NCBI GenBank assembly: GCA_030636885.1
Contig: DAOVVY010000007.1
Coordinates: 1-13,798 of the forward strand
Length of the DNA: 13,798 bases
Direction of reading: 5' to 3'
DNA from: Candidatus Nanohaloarchaea archaeon
Lineage (GTDB): Archaea; EX4484-52; GLR71
Positions 5,843-12,829 of this stretch are shown here, one piece after another. Made by a program: the position numbers and the translations under genes. A model generated the notes under the pieces. It did no database searches and was not told where the DNA came from. It worked only from the letters and a program-made list of their open reading frames with translations. Within the stretch, counting starts at the first letter, position 1, and each line of letters starts with the position of its first letter.

Positions 5843-8239
5843 ATGGCGGATGCTAAGATTTCTGAGAAAAGATGGGATAAGGCTTTTGAGTCTGAGATCT
5901 ATGAAAAATGGAAGAAGGACAAGGCTTACAAGTTTGATAAAAATTCTAAAAAGAAGGTATATTCTATTGATACTCCACCACCTTATGTCAATAGTCCCAT
6001 CCATCTAGGGCATGCTACTACTTATGCGCTTATGGATATGTTTGCGCGGTATAAAAGGATGAAAGGTTTTAATGTGCTTTTCCCTTTAGGTCTTGACAGG
6101 AACGGGTTGCCTATTGAGATGGCGGCTGAGAAAAAGTTCGGCGTCAAGCTTACTGAGACTCCGAGAGAAGAATTTTTAGGGTACTGTGAAAAAATTCTAG
6201 GGGAGTCATCTGATATATCTACGGAATCATTTCTAAGGTTGGGTATCAGTTTCAATTCTTGGGATGTGGGTAATAAATTGGGTGATATGTACCATACTGA
6301 TTCTGATGATTACAGGACACTTACACAGTCTACATTCATTGATCTCTGGAAGAAAGGTCTGATATATGAGGATAAGAGGATAAACAATTGGTGTCCTGGG
6401 TGCCAGACTACTCTTGCTGATTGCGAGATTGAGTACAAGGAGATATCCACATTCTTCAATGATATCAAGTTTACGGTCAAGGGGACCGGCGAGGAGATGG
6501 TCATAGGCACTACACGGCCTGAGCTTGTGTGCAGTTGCGGTATGGTCATATTCAATCCTGAAGACAAACGGTACAAGCATCTTGACGGCAAGACTGCCAT
6601 CACTCCTGTGTTCAATAAGGAGGTACCTATAAGGGCGCATCCGTTTGCAGACATGGATAAGGGTACAGGGCTTGTGATGATGTGTTCGGCCGGTGACACT
6701 ACTGATATCCGGTTTTTCCGTGAGATGGGGCTCAAGCCTGTCATATCAATCAACATGGACGGGACCATGAACAAGAATGCTGGGTTCCTGTCTGGAATGA
6801 AGGTGCGCGATGCGCGTCTTAAGATGGTCGAGACACTGAAAGAGAAAGGGCTTCATGTGGCTGCTAAAAGAATCAAGCACAGGACTCCTGTGTGTGAAAG
6901 GTCAAAAGATGAGGTTGAGTTCATCGAGATGAGTGAGCTTTACATGAAGCAAGTTGATTTTAAGAAAGATATGGCTAAGATTGCTAAAGGTCTTAATTTT
7001 TATTCTGAGAATTCACGGAAGATACTTCTTGACTGGATTGATGGTGTGTCTATCGACTGGCCAATCTCTAGGAGACGATATTATGCGACGCCTATTCCTC
7101 TTTGGTACTGTGAGGGTTGTGGGGAAGTTATCGTTCCTGAAAAAAGTGATGCGCTATATAATACCTGGAAAGATAAGTGTCCTGTAGAGAAATGTCATAA
7201 ATGTGGTGGTTCTAAATTCAAAGGTGATGAGCGTGTGTTTGATACGTGGTTTGATTCTTCAAATTCACCGCTTTACATATTGAAATACATGCGTGATGAT
7301 AAATTTTTCAATAAGCATATGCCTTGTTCGCTTCGACCTCAAGGTAAAGAGATTGTCAGGACTTGGCTTTATTATACTTTACTTAAAGGATATCATCTTT
7401 TAGATAAACCTATATTTAATGATGTGTTTGTGCATTTTCATATTCTTGATGAGAAAGGTATCAAGATGTCAAAGTCTCTCGGTAATGTGGTTGATCCGCG
7501 TGAGATACTTGAAAAGTTTGGTGCTGAACCGTTCCGGCTTTGGGCTACTGTTGAAGGTAATCTTGACAAGACTGATTTCAGGTGTTCTTATGATAGGATT
7601 GATGGTGCGGGTAAGACACTTGCTAAATTATGGAATGTCTCACGGTTCATATCTATGTTTGAGGCAAAGGATGATGTTAAAGCTGAATTTAATGAGATTG
7701 ATCTTTGGATACGGGGTGAGATGTCACGGCTTGTAGAGCTTGCTGATGATAGGTTTACTAAATATGATTTCCATAAGCCTATGATTGAGATAAAACATTT
7801 CATCTGGGAAACATTCTCGTCACATTACCTTGAGCTTGTGAAAAACAGGGCTTATAATTCTGAGGGTAAATTTACTGCAGGTGAACAGAGGGGTGCGGTG
7901 GACACTTTGAATTATTGTCTTGATATGATCTTGAAGATTACTGCTCCAGTATTGCCATTCTTGACTTATAAGATTTATATGGAACTTAATGGTTGTGATA
8001 TTCATTTTGAGGATTTTCCGGTTGCCGGCAAAGTCTTGAAGTCTAAGTTTGTGACTGAGGATATTGTTGCGCTTAATGGGGCTATCTGGAAAGCTAAACA
8101 GGGTGCTGGGCTGTCGCTTAAGAGTGATGTTTCTGAAGTTGTCATGCCTCTTAAATTTAAGGCGGTTGAGAAAGAGATTATGCTGACGCATAATATCAAG
8201 AAGATCGGTTATGGTGATGATGTCAAGGTTACGGTTTAA
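5843..8239 (+). CDS. valS: Valyl-tRNA synthetase, archaeal type
   Basis: Charges tRNA-Val and hydrolyses mischarged Thr-tRNA-Val. Class I motifs: HLGH at 54-57 inside PPPYVNSPIHLGHA, and KMSKS at 541-545. The editing domain carries GTTRPEL (TTRPE 223-227) and KGTGLVMMCSAGDTTD. The catalytic half continues with DWPISRRRYYATPIPLWYC, a zinc-binding CEGC ... CPVEKCHKC cluster and FDTWFDSSNSPLYI; RPQGKEIVRTW is characteristic of archaeal ValRS rather than IleRS. After KMSKS comes the helical anticodon-binding domain. At 798 residues it is shorter than many ValRS, and I see no C-terminal coiled-coil arm. It stands between an orphan gene and secE with its own TATA box. Base composition shifts within the gene: the editing region is near 50% G+C, and parts of the later catalytic half fall to 25-27%. 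ValRS is clearly favoured over IleRS; family membership is secure. Confidence 0.94.
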   Translation: MADAKISEKRWDKAFESEIYEKWKKDKAYKFDKNSKKKVYSIDTPPPYVNSPIHLGHATTYALMDMFARYKRMKGFNVLFPLGLDRNGLPIEMAAEKKFGVKLTETPREEFLGYCEKILGESSDISTESFLRLGISFNSWDVGNKLGDMYHTDSDDYRTLTQSTFIDLWKKGLIYEDKRINNWCPGCQTTLADCEIEYKEISTFFNDIKFTVKGTGEEMVIGTTRPELVCSCGMVIFNPEDKRYKHLDGKTAITPVFNKEVPIRAHPFADMDKGTGLVMMCSAGDTTDIRFFREMGLKPVISINMDGTMNKNAGFLSGMKVRDARLKMVETLKEKGLHVAAKRIKHRTPVCERSKDEVEFIEMSELYMKQVDFKKDMAKIAKGLNFYSENSRKILLDWIDGVSIDWPISRRRYYATPIPLWYCEGCGEVIVPEKSDALYNTWKDKCPVEKCHKCGGSKFKGDERVFDTWFDSSNSPLYILKYMRDDKFFNKHMPCSLRPQGKEIVRTWLYYTLLKGYHLLDKPIFNDVFVHFHILDEKGIKMSKSLGNVVDPREILEKFGAEPFRLWATVEGNLDKTDFRCSYDRIDGAGKTLAKLWNVSRFISMFEAKDDVKAEFNEIDLWIRGEMSRLVELADDRFTKYDFHKPMIEIKHFIWETFSSHYLELVKNRAYNSEGKFTAGEQRGAVDTLNYCLDMILKITAPVLPFLTYKIYMELNGCDIHFEDFPVAGKVLKSKFVTEDIVALNGAIWKAKQGAGLSLKSDVSEVVMPLKFKAVEKEIMLTHNIKKIGYGDDVKVTV

Positions 8240-8255
8240 TCTTTGACTTTCATAA

Positions 8256-8267
8256 ACATTTATAAAG
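8256..8267 (+). promoter_or_regulatory. TATA box for the secE-spt5-ribosomal protein operon
   Basis: ACATTTATAAAG, just after valS, predicts transcription from about 8288 and a leader of roughly 50 bases before secE. No T-run separates the following genes, so this probably serves the whole set up to rpl12. Confidence 0.6.
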
Positions 8268-8335
8268 CTTATCTCTTAATTTATGATACAATTGTCTGCT
8301 CGTAATACTACTTAGGTAGGAGAGGGCTAGTTCTT

Positions 8336-8521
8336 GTGGTTTGTATGAAGTTTAATTTCAAAAAAAAAATTACTGAATGGAAGCGGGTCTTAAGTATAAC
8401 TAAGAAACCGTCAAAGCAAGAGTTTTCGGCATCTGCTAAGATTACGGGAATTGGCATGCTTATAATTGGATTTGTTGGATTTTTAATTTATGTTTTCGGC
8501 AAGGTTACAAATATATTTTAA
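8336..8521 (+). CDS. secE: Protein translocase subunit SecE (Sec61 gamma)
   Basis: Small clamp subunit of the SecYEG/Sec61 protein channel in the cytoplasmic membrane. The product is about 58-61 residues: a basic amphipathic N-terminal helix (KKKITEWKRVLSITKKPSKQ) followed by one membrane helix (about residues 35-58, GIGMLIIGFVGFLIYVFG), the standard archaeal SecE layout. Position directly before spt5 and rpl11 is the conserved archaeal context. Two starts are possible. GTG 8336 stands 9 bases after GAGGG (8322-8326), good ribosome binding site spacing; ATG 8345 removes three residues but is 18 bases from that motif. I give the GTG start on spacing grounds. Confidence 0.88.
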   Translation: MVCMKFNFKKKITEWKRVLSITKKPSKQEFSASAKITGIGMLIIGFVGFLIYVFGKVTNIF

Positions 8522-8534
8522 GAGGTTATCGATT

Positions 8535-8969
8535 ATGATATTTACTGTACGTACAACTGTTGGGCGAGAAAAGACGGCTATTGATTCAATCAATGTCAAG
8601 ATTCAGGGTTCATCCGGACCGATCAAGGCTGTTATGAGTCCGGCAGAACTTAAAGGATATATTTTTGTTGAGGGTGATGACGAAGATTCAATCACTGAAG
8701 CATTGCGCGCAGTACCTCATGTTAAAGGTCTTATCAAGAAACAGGTTGAGATTGAACAAATTGAAAGTTTCTTTGAAAATAAGGTTGAAGTAATACAATT
8801 CAAAGAAGGAGATCTTGTTGAAGTCATCGGTGGACCATTCAAAAAGGAAAAAGCTAAAGTTACAAGGATTAATGATCAAAAAAGAGAAGCAAAGGTTGAG
8901 CTTGTTGATGCTACGGTTCCAATACCTATCACAATTAAGCTGGATCTTCTTAAAAAAATAAATAATTAA
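8535..8969 (+). CDS. spt5: Transcription elongation factor Spt5 (archaeal NusG)
   Basis: Binds the RNA polymerase clamp together with Spt4 and makes elongation processive; it can also link polymerase to the ribosome. The 144 residues split into an NGN domain (about 1-82; MIFTVRTTVGREKTAID, then a GYIFVEGDD strand and VPHVKGLI) and a KOW domain (about 88-142; FKEGDLVEVIGGPFKKEKAK, then KVELVDATVPIPITIKL). The chosen ATG is preceded by AGAGGTTATC, which matches the archaeal ribosome binding consensus at normal spacing. A frame extends upstream to 8490, but that stretch overlaps secE and its residues are not part of the NGN fold. Thirteen bases separate it from secE and 14 from rpl11, consistent with one transcript. 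Confidence 0.94.
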   Translation: MIFTVRTTVGREKTAIDSINVKIQGSSGPIKAVMSPAELKGYIFVEGDDEDSITEALRAVPHVKGLIKKQVEIEQIESFFENKVEVIQFKEGDLVEVIGGPFKKEKAKVTRINDQKREAKVELVDATVPIPITIKLDLLKKINN

Positions 8970-8983
8970 GATGTTGATTTATT

Positions 8984-9724
8984 ATGGGAACAAAAGTAAT
9001 CGAAACACTTGTTGATGCAGGAAAAGCTTCTGCTGGACCACCATTAGGACCGGCTTTGGGACCTATGGGTGTTAATATCGGTGAAGTTATCGGGGCTATA
9101 AATGAGAAGACCAAAGATTTTTCTGGTATGAAAGTTCCTGTAAAAGTTATAATTGATGAAGAAACAAAAGAGTTTAAGATAACTATCGGTACTCCTCCTA
9201 CGTCTCAGCTTATCAAGAAAGAGCTCAATATTGAAAAAGGTGCACAGAAAGCAGGTGAAGAAATTATTGCTGATATGAAGATTGAGCAAGCAATAAAAGT
9301 TGCAAAGATGAAACAGGACTCTATGGGTGCTAAAGATATCAAAGCTGCTGTAAAGACTGTCTGTGGTACTTGTCTTTCTATGGGTGTTATGCTCGAAGGT
9401 AAACCTGTTAAGGAGGCTCTTGTTGATATTGATAATGGTATTTTTGATGCTAAGATTCTTTCTGGAAAGACTGAACTTACTGCTGATGAACTGAAAGCTC
9501 AGGAAGAAGAGAAGAAACAGTTAGCTGAGACTACTAAAAAGATGCATGCTGAAGAAGAAGAGAAAGCAAAGCAGCTTATTTCAGGTATGAAAGGTAAGAG
9601 TCCTGATGAAATAAGACATCGTCTGACTGAACAGAATATTCACAAAGATGTGATTGAAAAACTGCTTCCTAAGACTGCAGCTAAGGAAGATGGTAAAGAA
9701 GATGCATCTTCAGAAAAAAAATAA
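8984..9724 (+). CDS. rpl11: Ribosomal protein L11 (uL11) with long C-terminal extension
   Basis: Binds 23S rRNA at the stalk base, the GTPase-associated centre, next to P0. The N-terminal domain has the hallmark AGPPLGPALGPMGVNIG (about 17-33) and the C-terminal rRNA-binding domain runs to about residue 158 (MGAKDIKAAVKTVCGTCLSMGV at 114-135). Archaeal L11 usually ends near 160 residues; this one has 246. The extra 87 or so residues are Glu/Lys-rich and predicted helical (about 163-200), then a compact segment (SPDEIRHRLTEQNIHKDVIE, about 206-225, then KLLP), then a charged tail. The frame is continuous, so this is not a frameshift artefact visible here. GTTGATTT before the ATG resembles the archaeal ribosome binding site. 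Second ribosomal position in the secE operon. Confidence 0.96.
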   Translation: MGTKVIETLVDAGKASAGPPLGPALGPMGVNIGEVIGAINEKTKDFSGMKVPVKVIIDEETKEFKITIGTPPTSQLIKKELNIEKGAQKAGEEIIADMKIEQAIKVAKMKQDSMGAKDIKAAVKTVCGTCLSMGVMLEGKPVKEALVDIDNGIFDAKILSGKTELTADELKAQEEEKKQLAETTKKMHAEEEEKAKQLISGMKGKSPDEIRHRLTEQNIHKDVIEKLLPKTAAKEDGKEDASSEKK

Positions 9725-9749
9725 TGGATTGATGGTTGCGTGATATAAT

Positions 9750-10379
9750 ATGAGTGATATACTAAATGCAATAAAGACTGTACGAAAAGATACAAAGGAA
9801 AGGAAATTTACACAGTCTTTTGACGTTGCTTTAAACCTTAAGGGTATTGATTTTAAAAAACCTGAAAGTAAATTTAAGGAAGATATAGTTTTACCTAACG
9901 GTCGTGGTACACCATCTGTTATAGGTGTTATCGGTGAAGAATTAGTATCAAAATCTAAGGGCATATGTGATGTGTTTGTTACAGGTGATAATCTTTCTAA
10001 GATGGAGAAAGATAAAAAAGAGGCTAAAAAACTTGTTAACAGTGCTGATTTTTTTATAGCTGAACCTGCTTTCATGGGAAGAGTCGGTAAAGGTCTAGGT
10101 AGGATAATGGGTCCAAAAAATAAGATGCCTCAACCATTTCCACCAACTGGAGATCCTAAAGCTCTTGTTGAAAGGTTAAAAAAGACTACAAGGATTGTAT
10201 TGAAGGATGCTCCTGTAATACATTGTCTTGTAGGGAATGAGAAGATGAGTGATGAAGAGCTTGAAACTAATATTAAGCATGTAATCTCTTCAATAACTTC
10301 AAAGCTTCCTAATAACCAGCATAATATCAAGTCATTGTATCTTAAGATGACTATGGGTCCTGCTGTGAAGATAAGGTAA
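9750..10379 (+). CDS. rpl1: Ribosomal protein L1 (uL1)
   Basis: Forms the mobile L1 stalk of the large subunit near the tRNA exit site; in several archaea it also represses its own mRNA. The 209 residues include VLPNGRGTPSVIGVI in the first domain, the second domain with DVFVTGDNLSKMEKDKK, and the signature loop GRIMGPKNKMPQPFPP, then a C-terminal TMGPAVKIR. Length is normal for archaea. GTGAT about 10 bases before the ATG serves as ribosome binding site. It follows rpl11 by 25 bases and precedes P0 by 11. I could not identify an L1-binding stem in its own message by eye, so self-regulation is only expected from the family. Confidence 0.96.
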   Translation: MSDILNAIKTVRKDTKERKFTQSFDVALNLKGIDFKKPESKFKEDIVLPNGRGTPSVIGVIGEELVSKSKGICDVFVTGDNLSKMEKDKKEAKKLVNSADFFIAEPAFMGRVGKGLGRIMGPKNKMPQPFPPTGDPKALVERLKKTTRIVLKDAPVIHCLVGNEKMSDEELETNIKHVISSITSKLPNNQHNIKSLYLKMTMGPAVKIR

Positions 10380-10390
10380 GGTGTGATAAT

Positions 10391-11368
10391 ATGGTTCAAC
10401 AATACAAAAAAGATAAGGTAAAGGAACTTACAGAACTTATGAATAGTTATTCTGTTGTCAATCTTTTGGAACTTAGTAAACTTCCTGCATCACAGATTCA
10501 TAGCATAAAGAAAGACATCAGGGATATATCAAAAGTTTCTGTTGCTAAAAAAAGGATTATTAAACTTGCACTTGAAAAATCAAACAAGAAAGATCTTGTA
10601 AAACTTTTTGATACGCATGTTGACATTCCGGGTCTTATATTTTCAAATGAAAATCCATTTAAGCTATTTGGTATCCTTAAGAAAAATAAGGCTGAAGCTT
10701 TTGCTAAAGTCGGTGATAAAGCACCACATGATATAGTTATACCTGCAGGTGATACAAATCTTGCTCCAGGTCCTATGATAGGTACTTTGCAGAAAGCTAA
10801 AGTTGCGGCAAGGATACAAGGTGACAAGATAGTTGTTGCTGAAGATTCTCAGGTCGCTTCTGAGGGTGATGTAATTACTGCTGATTTATCATCTATTCTT
10901 ATGCAGCTTGGAATCAAACCTATGGAGATAGGACTTAATGTGGTTGCTGCATATGAAGAGGGTGTCATATTCGATAAGAATACATTGGATATTGATGTAG
11001 GTGAATATCGGTCAAATATTGCTTTGGCATTTACTAGTTCATTAAATCTTGCAGTCAGTGCAGGTATCATGAATGATAAGAGTTTACCTGTTTTAGTCGG
11101 TAAAGCTCATATGAATGCTTTAAATCTTGCTGTCTCTGCAAATATTGCAAACAGTGAAACAATCTCAATGTTTATCTCAAAAGCACAGGCTCAGATGAAT
11201 GCTGTCGCATCCAAATTGCCAGATGATGCAAGGGGTGGTGTGGTCGTAACTGCACAGGCAGTATCTGATACAACAGATGATAAGAAAGAGGAACCTGAAT
11301 CAAAACCTGTTTCGGAAGAGAAGAAACCCGAAGAAGCAGCTGCGGGACTAGGTTCTCTTTTCGGTTGA
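10391..11368 (+). CDS. rpl10: Ribosomal stalk protein P0 (uL10)
   Basis: Anchors L12 dimers to the stalk base and with them recruits elongation factors. The N-terminal L10 domain (about 1-105) is followed by the archaeal/eukaryotic insertion domain (TNLAPGPMIGTLQKAKVAAR starts near residue 119), then long helices rich in Ala/Leu that bind L12 dimers (about 195-280). A Glu/Lys-rich hinge leads to the final AAGLGSLFG. That tail is shared with L12 encoded next door. At 325 residues it is of normal archaeal size. GTGTGATA precedes the ATG. Confidence 0.96.
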   Translation: MVQQYKKDKVKELTELMNSYSVVNLLELSKLPASQIHSIKKDIRDISKVSVAKKRIIKLALEKSNKKDLVKLFDTHVDIPGLIFSNENPFKLFGILKKNKAEAFAKVGDKAPHDIVIPAGDTNLAPGPMIGTLQKAKVAARIQGDKIVVAEDSQVASEGDVITADLSSILMQLGIKPMEIGLNVVAAYEEGVIFDKNTLDIDVGEYRSNIALAFTSSLNLAVSAGIMNDKSLPVLVGKAHMNALNLAVSANIANSETISMFISKAQAQMNAVASKLPDDARGGVVVTAQAVSDTTDDKKEEPESKPVSEEKKPEEAAAGLGSLFG

Positions 11369-11400
11369 GATAATAATAACATAATATTGGAGGAATTAAT

Positions 11401-11697
11401 ATGGAATATATATATGCGGCAATGTTACTACATGCTTTAGGAAATAAGGTTGATGAACCAAGTGTTAAGAAAGTTCTTGATGCAGCGGGTGCAAAAGCTG
11501 ATGATTCAAGAGTTAAGGCTCTAGTGGCAGCTCTTGATGGTGTTGATATAGAAGAAGCTATAAATACAGCAGCAGTAGCACCACAGGCAGCAGCTCCGGC
11601 AGCAGCTGAAGCAGCTCCGGCAGCTAAGAAAGAAGAAAAGAAAGAAGAACCTAAACCAGAAGCAGCAGCAGTAGGTCTTGGATCTCTTTTCGGTTAA
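11401..11697 (+). CDS. rpl12: Ribosomal stalk protein L12 (archaeal P1)
   Basis: Dimeric stalk protein, several copies per ribosome, whose flexible tail captures translation factors. The 98 residues begin MEYIYAAMLLHALGNKVDE and continue with the helical dimerisation domain (to about 60), an Ala/Pro-rich hinge (AAPQAAAPAAAEAAPAAKKE), a Lys/Glu stretch and the factor-binding end GLGSLFG. GGAGG (11389-11393) is the strongest Shine-Dalgarno sequence in the operon, which fits the need for more copies of this protein. Last gene of the operon; T-runs follow. Confidence 0.96.
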   Translation: MEYIYAAMLLHALGNKVDEPSVKKVLDAAGAKADDSRVKALVAALDGVDIEEAINTAAVAPQAAAPAAAEAAPAAKKEEKKEEPKPEAAAVGLGSLFG

Positions 11698-11701
11698 ATC
11701 T

Positions 11702-11756
11702 TATGATCTTTTTTAAGGGTCATTATCTTTTTTATTTTTTATTATTTTATTTTTGA
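11702..11756 (+). terminator. Terminator after rpl12
   Basis: Repeated T-runs (about 11709-11714 and 11730-11755) follow the stop codon. A weak inverted repeat, ATGATC against GGTCAT, flanks the first run. This probably ends the secE operon. Confidence 0.65.
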
Positions 11757-11771
11757 GTTATGGGGGTTATC

Positions 11772-12023
11772 ATGTTGGGGGCTGATAATAAACGTTGCAC
11801 TAATTGTAAATTTTTTTTTCTTGCATATAGAAAGAATGGCGTATGCGAATTCTGTACATATCCTGTTTTGAAATGGCGATATAAGGTAATTGATGGCTGT
11901 GTGCCTGTATATATGGATCTGGATCAGATTGATGTAGCGGCCTGTAAAAATCGTGTATTTAATCCTTTTACATATCTTATGAATCTTTTTTTGTTGCGTT
12001 TTTTGAGACGCGAGCTTGTTTAG
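11772..12023 (+). CDS. Small zinc-ribbon hypothetical protein (83 aa)
   Basis: I do not recognise the family. Residues 9-28 hold CTNCKFF ... GVCEFC, two CxxC pairs 12 residues apart, which is the pattern of a zinc ribbon; two more cysteines follow (DGCVP, AACKN). The C-terminus (FTYLMNLFLLRFLRRELV) is an amphipathic or membrane-touching helix. Of two in-frame starts, ATG 11772 is directly preceded by GGGGGTTATC, matching 8 of 10 bases of the archaeal ribosome binding consensus. ATG 11760 would add MGVI, and T-rich sequence 26 bases before it could be a weak promoter, so it remains possible. Its stop codon overlaps that of convergent rnhB by three bases. Nucleic acid or protein binding would be usual for such a ribbon but is not shown. 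Confidence 0.65.
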   Translation: MLGADNKRCTNCKFFFLAYRKNGVCEFCTYPVLKWRYKVIDGCVPVYMDLDQIDVAACKNRVFNPFTYLMNLFLLRFLRRELV

Positions 12024-12667
12024 AAATTGAATAGTCTTGATTGTTTCTGTTCGTCTATTATATTCTGTATTGTTTTCCAGGAGTGTCTGACTGATTCTGG
12101 AAATTTTTTGTTTCTTTCAAAATATGATCTTAGGAATTCTTTGGTCTTTGGGTCTGCAGGGTAACCTGAGCCTATAGGTTCATTTAGTTCTTTTTCTATG
12201 GTTTTTATTTTTTTGTCTCTTTTTACTTTGGCCATTATCGATGCTGCTGATACCACTGGGTATCTTTCGTCTGCTTTGTGTTCAGCTATCAGGTTTATTT
12301 TTCTGTTTACTTTCGCTTTCAGGCGTTCTGGAAAATCTGAGTTTCTTTCCGGCAGGTCAAGGTATACTGTGTCTGCACTGAGGTGGTTTATTATCTCTGC
12401 AAAAGCGTTCAGTTCGATCTCGTTTAGGGATATGTCCTGTCTTAAGTTGTCTATGTCTTTTGCGTCTATTGTGATGGTTTTTATTTTTGTGGCTATTTTT
12501 TTAATCTCTATATGTAGTTCTTCACGTTTTTTAGGCGTTAGGAGCTTTGAATCTTTGACTTCTAGTTCTTTTAGGATAATCTCATCTTCTTTTCTTATCT
12601 GTACACCTGAGAGTGTCATGGGACCTATTACTGGACCTCTGCCGGCTTCGTCTAGTCCTATTATCAT
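12020..12667 (-). CDS. rnhB: Ribonuclease HII with PCNA-box-like tail
   Basis: Cuts RNA in RNA-DNA hybrids and starts removal of ribonucleotides misplaced in DNA. The N-terminus IIGLDEAGRGPVIGPM carries catalytic D6 and E7. YLDLPER (D104) and HKADERYPVVSAASI (D133) supply the other two acidic residues and the conserved VSAASI block; YPADP and RHSWKT close the catalytic domain. Length 215 is normal for archaeal RNase HII. The last residues, QSRLFNF, fit the QxxLxxF core of a PCNA-interacting peptide, as known for archaeal RNase HII, suggesting tethering to the replication clamp. Its TATA box is placed for a leaderless message. Confidence 0.95.
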   Translation of the reverse strand: MIIGLDEAGRGPVIGPMTLSGVQIRKEDEIILKELEVKDSKLLTPKKREELHIEIKKIATKIKTITIDAKDIDNLRQDISLNEIELNAFAEIINHLSADTVYLDLPERNSDFPERLKAKVNRKINLIAEHKADERYPVVSAASIMAKVKRDKKIKTIEKELNEPIGSGYPADPKTKEFLRSYFERNKKFPESVRHSWKTIQNIIDEQKQSRLFNF

Positions 12668-12691
12668 ATAAATCAGCGGTGGTATGCGTTA

Positions 12692-12701
12692 AGCTTATAA
12701 A
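12692..12701 (-). promoter_or_regulatory. TATA box for rnhB
   Basis: On the minus strand TTTTATAAGC is centred about 29 bases ahead of the rnhB ATG, the distance expected for leaderless transcription. Confidence 0.55.
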
Positions 12702-12717
12702 AATAAGTATTATATTG

Positions 12718-12724
12718 TATATAT
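12718..12724 (+). promoter_or_regulatory. TATA box for initiator tRNA
   Basis: TATATAT is centred about 32 bases before the first base of the mature tRNA, so the transcript would carry only a few leader bases. Confidence 0.45.
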
Positions 12725-12752
12725 TCTTATCGTATCTTATTGTTTTTTTAGT

Positions 12753-12827
12753 AGCGGGATGGAATAGCTTGGAGTGTTCGTCGGGCTCATAACCCGAAGG
12801 TCAGAGGTTCAAATCCTCTTCCCGCTA
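12753..12827 (+). tRNA. Initiator tRNA-Met (anticodon CAT)
   Basis: All four stems fold. Acceptor AGCGGGA (12753-12759) pairs with TCCCGCT (12820-12826). The D arm is GAAT/GTTC. The anticodon stem TCGGG/CCCGA encloses CTCATAA with CAT at 12788-12790. The T arm is AGAGG/CCTCT around TTCAAAT. The discriminator is A. Two features mark it as initiator rather than elongator: the A1:U72 pair at the top of the acceptor, and three consecutive G:C pairs (GGG/CCC) next to the anticodon loop. CCA is not encoded and must be added. There is no intron. It is transcribed alone, flanked by convergent or divergent protein genes on the minus strand. Confidence 0.95.
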
Positions 12828-12829
12828 TG

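Noticed and set aside
6233..6774. Long minus-strand frames inside valS
   Set aside because: They overlap a securely identified gene, lack family features, and mirror its codon pattern.
5843..8239. Isoleucyl-tRNA synthetase
   Set aside because: The RPQGKEIVRTW and DTWFDSSNSPLYI blocks and the editing-domain wording follow archaeal ValRS, and the protein is too short for IleRS.
8490..8534. Upstream start of spt5 inside secE
   Set aside because: The ATG at 8535 has a good ribosome binding site and begins exactly at the NGN domain.
12198..12671. Plus-strand frame of 157 codons opposite rnhB
   Set aside because: It is the complement of a well-supported gene and its Ser/Phe-rich product looks like an antisense shadow.
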